Positions 1-9,800 of a stretch of 10,085 bases of DNA are shown piece after piece. Origin of the DNA: a bacterium F11 (GTDB lineage: Bacteria; Elusimicrobiota; Elusimicrobia; F11); the NCBI GenBank assembly GCA_002176905.1, contig MSYE01000191.1:1-10085 (forward strand). The letters run 5' to 3'. How positions within the stretch are numbered: the first letter of the stretch is position 1; each line of letters starts with the position of its first letter. The notes under the pieces are model-generated. The model made no database searches. It had not been told where the DNA came from and worked only from the letters and a program-made list of their open reading frames with translations. A program made the position numbers and the translations under genes.

Positions 1-825
1 ACCTTGGCAGATCCTAAAGATAAGAGCCAACCCATTCACCGGTGGAAGTTGGGACTCCAGTCTTATTCTACACTTTTGGATACAGCGGAATGGATGCCGG
101 TTCTCTTCTTAAGAAAACTCGACGAAGCAGAAGAGAAAAAGGAAGGAATCAAAGACGATCCCATCATAAAACCCATGATGGTGTTGGCCAAAAACGCCAT
201 GAAACTTTCCGCTGAGACAAATCCAGAAAAGATATTTGGTTGGATAAGGGACCTAAAAAGCATGAGGTTTGAAGAGTATTCACTAGAAAATTCTCCATGG
301 TACAACCTAATCGAGGTAAGCAGATTTGATCCACCCGTTGTGATTCGCGCATTGGGACAAATACCTCCCAATGGAGAAGGGAGCGCGATCCGAGCATTTT
401 TGGCAAACGGTCATGGGATGCGCATGTTGGATATGTTGGAAAGTTACGCTGGTTTGATTAAGGGATCTCTTGAATTTGATGGGGAACAGGTTCGGGTTCA
501 TCTTAAAAACGGTCAATCCAGGAAGAGCCGTGCAAAAGCCGAAGAACCTGATCACCAGCTTCAAGCCATCAATCTTTCCAATTCCTCATTAACCTTCCTT
601 TGCGTGTTGGGAGGTTGGGGAATCATAAAAGAGGGAGGATCAGACCTTCTTGCGCCTCTGTTAAACCCAGCTTTTGTTTTGGTGATTCACTTTTTGGCGT
701 TGAGAACAGTCTCTGACTTATTGTCCTTGGCTTTCCCTTTTCGTTTCGGGATTTGTCCTTTTTGGAGTTGCACGCGAACTTGGCCCTCCTTTACTGCAAG
801 AGATCCCTCCAATAATCCGGCGTAA
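1..825 (+). CDS. 5'-partial gene: third, inverted copy of the giant protein's repeat-module C-terminal domain, with a rearranged 3' end
   Basis: The frame is open from the first base, and the first possible start (TTG at position 4) lies inside the conserved domain, so the gene begins upstream of the window. Counting from that TTG, residues 1-170 match the end of both modules in the opposite-strand protein. Shared words include LLDTAEWMP (24-32), DPPVVIRALGQIP (109-121) and YAGLIKGSLEF (148-158). Similarity to module 1 continues nearly gap-free through a Lys/Arg-rich link and a hydrophobic pair of segments (LSNSS... to ...HFLAL, 191-233), which match residues 2096-2138 of the giant protein. 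Module 2 lacks this membrane part. After about residue 234 similarity stops, and the last 40 residues are only the antisense of the convergent gene's 3' end, so they are probably not native. The function is unknown. It was probably once an internal module of a long multi-module membrane protein. It could be a functional truncated gene, a pseudogene remnant, or the product of an assembly join. Confidence 0.75.
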   Translation, partial: TLADPKDKSQPIHRWKLGLQSYSTLLDTAEWMPVLFLRKLDEAEEKKEGIKDDPIIKPMMVLAKNAMKLSAETNPEKIFGWIRDLKSMRFEEYSLENSPWYNLIEVSRFDPPVVIRALGQIPPNGEGSAIRAFLANGHGMRMLDMLESYAGLIKGSLEFDGEQVRVHLKNGQSRKSRAKAEEPDHQLQAINLSNSSLTFLCVLGGWGIIKEGGSDLLAPLLNPAFVLVIHFLALRTVSDLLSLAFPFRFGICPFWSCTRTWPSFTARDPSNNPA

Positions 826-3800
826 CGCTCGATCTTTTCCAATAACTTTTGTCCTCTTTCATCCCCCAAAAACGAAAGAACATCCACACCCATATGTCCT
901 CTTGGAATTTGGCCCAAAGCATTGATCACTGATGAAGGATTTACCTGTATAAGCTCGTTAAGTTGGACCCACATGTTATTGTCCTCAAGAATACCGCTGT
1001 CTTGGGTGTCCCACAAAACATAGAGCCACCGATTGATTTCTTTTGGTTCTTCACCACCTTGAATCTTAATGACTTTTTCGGCCAAGTTGATAAGAGCTTG
1101 GACACCTTTTACCCCTTCTACTCTGGAACGGATCTTTTCTGCTTCCTCGATTACCTCCAAAAATGTTTCTGGCATCCATTGGGCGGTATCCAGAAGAGCG
1201 GCATAAGCTTCCAGAGCCTTTTTCCATTTTCTGACAACACGAATCTTGTTTTTTGGGCGGGCCCGATGAGCCCTCAAGAGAGCGCGGCTCAACTCCAATC
1301 TAAGATCGTTAGCCCGCCGAACACGCATGCGATTGCTCAGCCATTTGGCTTTTTCGATGAATCTGTTTTCATCTAAAGGAAAATCTTTTCTTCTCGCAAG
1401 TTTGAAACCCGCTTCCATGTCATCGAGATACTTAATAAGTACTTTAGGGTTCCTGGCAAATCCAATAGCATCAAGCACAACACCCGGTTTCTTTAACTCA
1501 TTTATGCGGTGGTTGGTGTAATGCCCGAGGAGACCACTTAATGTTCGTTGAATCGACCCAATTTTTATAGTTCTGAAATTTCTGCTTTTGAGGCTGGACA
1601 AGTTATTCTTTTCTCTTTTTCTCTCCAAAACTATAGTGCGCACACTACCCAATTCTTTAACCAAAGCGCGTTGGGCGGTTTTGGGAATTAAGCCCCAAAT
1701 TTCTCCCTTTAGCGCCCCAAGGCGATCGAGAAACCGGACATCATCAACATGAAATGTTTCGGATACTTTTGGGAGTTCCCCGTCATAACCAAGGTAGTTG
1801 AGAAGGAAAACCATAAAATTCTCATCTTTCGGTTTGACGGTATAAAGGAGTTTAAAAAGAGTATCAAGTGATTTTCCATATCCTGGGATCTCTTTCTTCC
1901 AATCAGGGGCAATGAGTTTTGCCACATCCCTGGGGGTCACCTCCCGCGCAGCCTCGATAATTTCCGAACGGGTTTCTGCCTTATAGACAGCAACAGCAAC
2001 CAGTTCTTCGATCGCTCTCCGGAGAAATCCGGGATTGTGTTCCCTGATCTCTTTCCAGGGAATGACTTTAAAGGCTCCTGCATCCACCAGCTTCTTTAAA
2101 TCAGGGAGACTTTTGATTTTCTTCAGGGTTGGTAGGCCTTCCTCAAGATAACCAATCTTCTCATAAAGATACCAGTACGATGTTTTGGGTATCTTCTTGT
2201 TTCTCAATTGTGAGCTCAATTCCCTTGGAAGGTATTCCAAACTCGTTCCAAGCGCTCGATGTTTTTTCTTAAATTCCTTTTGCCTCATGGACAAGATGGC
2301 TTTTTTTACTTTGTCGTCTCTCATCATTAAAAACTGTCGACGGGTTTTTGATGGTGAATGGAGTTGGGCCGCCAAGTCTTCCACCAACTCTTTAATAAGA
2401 TTCCAATCAGCTTCATCCCAGGGAATTTTTACTTTCTGTCTTTTTGGCCATCTCTTTTTTCGTATGGCTTTGTATTCTTCTAAGTCTTCCAGCGTGCGAA
2501 TGACCCGGGGCGTATAATCTTTCAAGTCAATCCCCAAATCCTTCAACATATAATCAACGGTGTAATCTTTATTCTTGGCCAATTTAAGATAATCGCGATA
2601 AAGTTGATGAATTGTTTTACCAATTGAGGGCAATTTTATTTCCATCAGGTCGAATCTTTGGATTCGAAATTCTGGTGTAAAAAAGAGGTTGTCGCGCTCA
2701 GCAATAGCCAGGAGCTCCCGAACCAAATGGGCTTTGGCCTCTTTTGACACAAGTTTCCATAAGGTGTTTGGCTTGGAGATCTCGTTCCAATCTTTTTCGG
2801 ATATCTCTGGCGGCCGTATGAGACCTATTGATTGTTGAACCTTCTTTGTCATCCCCGAACCTCTGGTTGGGACCATCGGCATAGACCAGGTGAAAACAGG
2901 ATTCCGAAAAGATCCGATTCCTGCGAAAGCAAACGACCCACCGAACCAACCGATATCCACCAGAAAGGGTAACGGTTTAATGTTCCAGTCTTCAAACGGA
3001 GGGAGCGCTATCACCGTCGCTACCAGCATCATCACAGGCATCATCAACTCAAACCCAACAGTGGGATAAGCTTGAAACAAACTGGAAATTAGAACCATCG
3101 GGAAAATATGTCCAAGCAGATAGGTGTACCATTCGCTCTTGATACCCCATCGGTGAAGATTTTCATGAACAAAGGCAAAAGACACCAACAATAGAAAATG
3201 ACCCATCGCTCGAAAGACGAATAGGTCGTGGCGAAGAAGCCAATAAAGGGCGGGATTGAGCTCAAACTGATCGGTTGTGGAATTGTATCGGATGAAAGTG
3301 CTGGAAGGATTTCCTGTGGCGGTCGTACCATACAAGGAAATCGGTGGCCCGGTTGGCATCTGATCTCCCCAGATTTGATTCACAACATAAAAACCAAAAT
3401 TCAGGACCATTAATCCAAGAAAGTTAAGCAACACCAAGGTGGCTCCGCTCATAAAAACAGCAGGCACATCCCATCCTCCCCACTTCAATAGTCCCCATAC
3501 CCCACTCACAAGAATGAAAGCGACAGAGGAATTTATCAGGCTGATCGCTTGGATGCTGAGGTCAGCATCTTCGGCCTTTTTCTTAACGGGCCGTTCTCTG
3601 GCTTGATCTTCCTTTAGACGCAGTTGAACTTGTTTACCATTAAATTTAAGAGATCCCTTCATCAACCCGGCGTGACGTTCAATCCAAGCCAACATATTTT
3701 TCCCATGGTCATGACGCAAAAAATCTCGAACGTCATGCCCATTGTGATTATGCGGGATTTGGCCCAGCGTTCGAATGACCAAAGGGGGATCAACTTGAGC

Positions 3801-6800
3801 AATCTCACTCAAGCGAATCCACGCAAAATTATTTTCAAAAACACCATCCAAATGAATATCCCACAGTTCTGTTATCAACTCGATAATATCCTTAGATTCT
3901 GTTGTAGACTGGATATCAATTACCTGTTCTGCCAATTTGATGAGAGGTTTGATGCGGCGATTTTCATTGATGCCAGATCGATCCTCCTGGGCGGCCTCAA
4001 GTTCCTCCAAAAAGGTTTTCGGCATCCATTCGGCTGTATCAAGGAGAGCGGCATAGGCCTCCAATCCTTTTTTCCATTTTTTGACATAATCTATCTTATT
4101 CTTTGGACGGGCCTTTTCAGCTCTCAATATAGCGCGGCTTAATTCCCAACGTAGGTCAGAGGTCAATCTTACCCGCATCTGTCCATTGATTCTCGAGATG
4201 GAACGACGAAGTTCTTCTTCGTCTAATGGGAAATCGGATTTTTTCGCAAGGCGAAATCCCTCTTCCATGTCGTCAAAATACGTTAAAAGAGCATTTGAGC
4301 TTGTGGCAAAACCCACAGAGGTAAGGAAATAGCCTGTCTTATCCTTCTCGATTCTTTTTCCGTTTAAGTGATGTTCAAACAGTCCATGCAAAGACCGCCC
4401 AATCGTTCCGATTATTATGCTTGTGTAATGATAGGGACCAAGATTTTTTAAGGCTGCTCGAACCAGGAATCGTTTGGTAAGAATAGAACGTAGATAGCTT
4501 AATTCTTGAACCAAGGCCCGTTGCGCTGTTTTTGGAAGCTGTCCCCAGAAGAATCCCTTTAGAGCGCCAACGGCGTGGATTTTTCGGACGTCCTCAATGT
4601 GATAGGCCTTATCAACGCTGGGAATGTCTTTCTCAAAGTCGAGGTATTCAAGTAGAAACGTCATAAAATTCACTTTTTTTGGTTTATTTTCAACAAGATG
4701 TTGAAAAAGATGATCAAGAGATCGACCAAATCCCGGGATTTCTTTCTTCCAATCGGTATCAACGAGCTTGGTGACGTCTTCTGTGGTAACCAAATGGAAG
4801 CGTTCTTCAATTTCTTCGCGGGTTTTGGCCTTATAAACAACACAGGTGGTCAATTCTTTAACGGCTCTCCAAAGGAAAGACGGATTGAACTCTCGGAGCT
4901 TCCCCCATTGGATATCCTTGAGTGCCCCCTCCTCCTGAAGGTGCTTCAAATCCTGCAAGGTTTCGATCTCCGCAAGAGTAGGGAGATCCGGATCCAAATA
5001 TCCAATCTTTTCAAAAAGGGTCCAATAAGGTGTTTTGGGAATCTTTTCTCTGGTGAGTTTCTCATTGATGACAGTGATGAGGGTTTCCATGCTGGTTCCG
5101 AGCTTCCGGTGTCTTACTCGAAAATCTTGTGATCTTAAGGATAGGATGGCTTTTTTTACTTTGTCTGGTCTCATGCGCAAAAACTGACGGCGGGTTTTTT
5201 GTTTGGGCTGAACCTGGGCCGCCAAATCTTCCACCAACTCCTTTATTAAGTTCCAATCGACCTCTTCCCAATTAATTTTTAGCCTTGTTTTTCTTTTCCT
5301 TTTTGATTTGTATTCATCCAAATCCTCCAAGGTTCTGATAACACGGGGCGGGTAGCGGGCCAAGTCAATGTCCAACTCATCCAAAATATAATCAATTATA
5401 AAATCCTTATTTCTGGCTTGATCAGAATAGTAACGATAAAAATAAGATAGGCGTTTTCCAATGCTGGGCAGTCTAATGGTGGCGAAATCTTCGTAATGGA
5501 TTGATAACTCATTTGAGAAAAAGAGTTTCTCCCTTTGAACAATTTCAATGAGCTCCCGAACCAGAAATCTCCGGGCTTTGAGAGAAACCTGATCCCAATC
5601 ATTTTGATGTTTGGTCAGTTCTTTCCAATCTTTCTGTGAGATCTCTCGGGGACGCTCCAAGCCTTTCACCTTCTTTGAATGACTCCCACCCTGCAAACCT
5701 TTGGTGCGCACCATAGACATAGACCAGGGGAAAATGGGGAACCAGAGAAATCCCAACCCAGCGAAAGAGCGAGAAGTGGCCATGGGTGTTGGGTCCCAAT
5801 TCATCATATATCCCAATGAGGCCACGCCTGCCACCAAAATGAGGAGAAGGGCAGCGGTAGAGAGAAGGGATATAAAAGGATATCCACCAAAAGCATTAAT
5901 GATCGCTTGTGGTCCTCCTTTTGGCGATCCGGATCCGGGAGATTGAGGGAAGTACCGACCTGGTGTAGAAGGACCAAAGGGGAATACCAAAATGGGTGAG
6001 TAATCCGTTACCGGTGCAACGGGTTTGAATCCTTTGTCCTCCTCTTTGGTGATAACGATATAATCAATATTTTTACTGGTGTTTTGGAATCGGTCGTTGA
6101 GTTCTCCTCCAATGGTGCGAAAAGCATCAATCACATCTTCTGAGAGCCCAACCGGAAAGAGAACGGAGTTCACCTCTCCGGCGTGGTAATCAATATGAAG
6201 GAAATCGGCTACTTTTTGGAAAACGGGAAGCAGCGAATCTCGAACTTCCTTGGTTCGGGATACAGTGGAACTTTGAACGATTTTAAGAGGATGTAGGTCT
6301 TTGTCTATTCCTTTCGGGACAACCACACCACTGGTAAAAACAATGGTTTGAAAGAGTGAATCCTTTCCTTCGTTGATCCATTCCACCATTTTTTTACCCC
6401 GTATTTGATCAAGATCCGCGTTATCAAATAGGGCTGGGATAATTGATTTCTCCTGCAGAAGACCACGTAACTCCTCAAAGTAACGGAGAAACACGCCCGC
6501 ATCAGCCGTCATATGAATTATTTCACCATGATGCTCGAACATCTCCTTTAACGGATTCGGATCATCCGTTGTTAAATATTTTTCTATCTCTTCTAAGATT
6601 TGCCAATCTTCCAGGCTTATCCGATTCGCATTTAGCCATTCACGAAGAGGAGGGATAAAGCCATTTAAATTGAGAGCCAGACGAAGCGAATCTGCTGCTT
6701 TCTGACCGGAAATTCTTTCTCTCCTTTTAATCATGACGTTTAGCCACGCGATCTGAAACCGCATGGTATCGGGAAGGGTGTTTTCTTTTCCATGTGCCTC

Positions 6801-9800
6801 TGGATAGGGGTAGGAAAAAATAACCATTTTTTTCTTCTCCGCCTTTTTTACCAACCGTGAAATGGGAAAGTAATAAAAAGGATTTCGAGTGGGAGCAAGA
6901 ATCCGTACCAACCGGAGCCACAACTTTGGAAGGAATTTCTCAACGGTATACTTTTGAAACAACTCATCCGGAGTGGGTTCTTCTGGATGAAAATAAGAAG
7001 AAAAAGGGAGCTCTTTCTTCTCTATATTCTTTTTTTGTTGCGCAAGAAGTTCAGCCTGCTTCTCCGTCACCCAATCTTTGGACCAATGCACCATAATGTA
7101 GGCACCCATTCGGGCCAATTCCTTATGGTCCTTATTGTAATCCAGATCGGCAATCACATCACGAATGCGATTGGTATGAACCAAGTTAACGACATCAGGT
7201 CCATCCAACTCAACAAGTTTGTGGCAAACAATGCGATACAAACGTTGGACAAACTCGATTTGATCCCCAAGCCTTGAAATATCCCCCCAATCTTCTCGGG
7301 AAAGAGATTCCTCTACGGTCATCAGCCACAAAATAAGATATCGCCAAAATTCCAATTGTTCGTCTTCATCGTAGTATCGGGCGAGACTCGCCTCATCAAT
7401 GTGTTGATCTGTTGATTTGGGAATGTAGAAAAGAGTAAAGGCTCGGAAATACTGTTCGATGGTTTGGCGAAGAAGAGGAATCAAATCCTCTGGTATGCCG
7501 GTGTTGGGTCGATACAGATTTCGGACCATCTCAAAAACCCATTGCCGATTCTGTTCGTCATTCAAATGAGCCGTCCGGGTGATATCACGGGCGGCTTGTT
7601 CAAATCCCTGTGGTGTTGGGGACTCCCGCAGTTCATGGTTATCTGCCAATTCTTTGATTCGCTCGCGCGTTTCCCATTCAATATTTTTGTTTCCACCTTC
7701 CCCAAACTGAACTCCTATGGGAACATGCGCCAACGCCACCCCTGCCATATCAAGAGTCCCATCTCCCCAGATCGCAAACAGAACGAGAACAAGAACGGGT
7801 GCCAACGTCATCAATGCAGCAGTTGTATTTTTCCAATCGGAGAGAGATCTTGTTGTGACATAAGAGGTGAGATCGGTTTGCTCAAATTTATCAAGAACTT
7901 TCTCTGCGAGATCAGGGTTGGTGAGTTCAACTTTATCGATTTCTTCTTCAGAATCCAGGTTCAAGTGGAGGGTGACTTTTTTCTGAAGGGATGTAAGCGT
8001 TCCTGTAATGCGAGGACCATTTTTTTTAATTTTGACTCCGACAACCTTTAATCCAAAGTGCGCAAAATCCGTTAACCCTGTTTTCACCTGACTCAAACCC
8101 TGACAAAGAACCGGCGTCAGTCCCCTGACCATCCGTATCCCCGGCTCCCAATTCTGGGAAAGAAAGAGGGAATCGCCTTCAAACAGTTTCTCAAGTGGGG
8201 TCTTCTCTTGTGTAAAAACGCCAAGATACGCAGAGCCAGCTTCAGTGGTGACCTTCGTGATTTTCGGTACGAAAGTAACAATCCCTACGGATTGCGGACT
8301 TAGTGAGCTGGGAGGAAGATTCCTGAGCTGCTTCCTTATTCCTTTGGCATGAAATCCGCCAGTAATCAGCACAGCAACCTCGGCACTGTGGGTTTTCATG
8401 GCAGCGAAAAGATTGTTGGAGATGGCTTTATCGCGGGCTTCGGCGTGGTGATAAAAAGATTCAAAGACCTCTATATTCCTCTCCCTCCCTCCAAGGGGAC
8501 CTCCCAATTTGATTTTATATTCCTTCCATTCTTCGGAGGTAAGCGCAAAATCCAACAATTTTCCCACCAGATATTGTTGTCGGGATTCTTGGATAAGGCG
8601 GGATTCCTTTTCTGTTTTGATGAGGGAAGTATAAATGGCTTCCTCTCTCTTCTTACTCTCTTTGATTAGTTTCTTTGGATCGATGTTCTCAGAAAGAAGG
8701 ACGTATTGGATGTAGCGGTCCATATGGGGATAGTGGGGAAGGGGTAGATCGACTTTTTCACAGAGGTTTTTCAGGTAATGGTAAAACGCCGTGTGAGGGA
8801 GGGAACCTGATCGATAAGCCAAACTGTGATCCATTAAGGACTTGAGATTGGACTTGTCCAATTTTTGAACAAGATCTTTGATGAGGCGCGAACGTTCGGC
8901 CTCAACAACAGTAAGGTTCATTGAAGACTCCATTTTGAGCGCCTCAAGGAAGATCTCAATATCAGGGGATATTTCATCGGTATAATGACTTATCCGATGG
9001 AGATAATGGCCCAAAGACAATGTCCCGGTTCGGTATGCTTGAACCGCGGAATCAAACTCTTGAAGTGGAATAGAGAAAAGAGAGGTCTTTTGTTTTGCTA
9101 GATTTAGGCCCCACATTTCCCACTTTTCTTTATTTGCCTTCACGAGACCCACAGACTTTTGATAGGCCTCGACATTGGCTTGATAAAGGGAATAATCATC
9201 CACCCCAACAAACGGAGGAATATTTTTCGAGTGGGTCAAAGCCAAGTGTAACGGACCAGAAATCTTGTTCTCCTTGAACAAATAGTTGGCCACCTTTCTT
9301 ACGCTGTCTTGATCATGAAATTTATGGAATGGGGCCAAATCGATTTTTTCAAATGCCCCTTCCAACGCAACCAGATCAACAAGTCCTGATTCCATCAGGG
9401 CTTGGAGAGTTTTACCGATATTGGTTTGCGCTTCCTTGTTCTGATGAACATCTTGAAGATGAACAATCACCCGATTGGATGTGGTTCCGACTATGTTGCG
9501 GATTGTTCCGAATTGATGGGGCAGAACCGAAAGAATGGCAGAAACGCCAACCTCCGCTGAAGGTTTCGTTAGCAGGCCCGTCTGTCGGTTCTTCGATTGA
9601 GACTCATCTAAGGTTTGAAGATTTTTTGGAAGTAGAGTTGGTAGGAGATTGGGAAGAGTTGTTGGAGTTTGCGCCAATTGATAATTGCGATTTTGTGGAA
9701 GATGGCTTTGTCGTTCATTCCATAGATTTGCCTCTAGGGCGTGCGCTAATACCACATTGGTAAGAAACAACACCAACGCCAAAAAGGCAGAAATCAGTTT

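Larger units (their letters stand above)
1..1268. repeat. Large imperfect inverted repeat formed by head-on copies of the module C-terminal domain
   Basis: The + strand arm (about 1-705) and the - strand arm (about 720-1268) encode the same domain in opposite orientation, converging on positions near 700-715. The copies are diverged at DNA level; for example, the segment encoding LLDTAxWMP is recognisable at about 73-99 on + and about 1162-1188 on -, but with many substitutions. It is therefore an old duplication, not a recent perfect palindrome. Only the protein-level match is strong. Confidence 0.75.

Noticed and set aside
1..1268. Fold-back sequencing chimera as an explanation for the inverted module copies
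   Set aside because: A fold-back would give near-identical arms. The two arms differ at many DNA and protein positions and differ in whether the membrane segment is present. A chimeric join of two paralogous loci is still possible.
3624..4142. 172-codon open frame on the + strand inside module 1
   Set aside because: It is antisense to a strongly conserved coding region, and its codons mirror the C-terminal domain on the other strand. It has no ribosome binding site or independent similarity. The same holds for the + strand frames at 7464-8051, 9329-9763, 4698-5132 and 963-1376.
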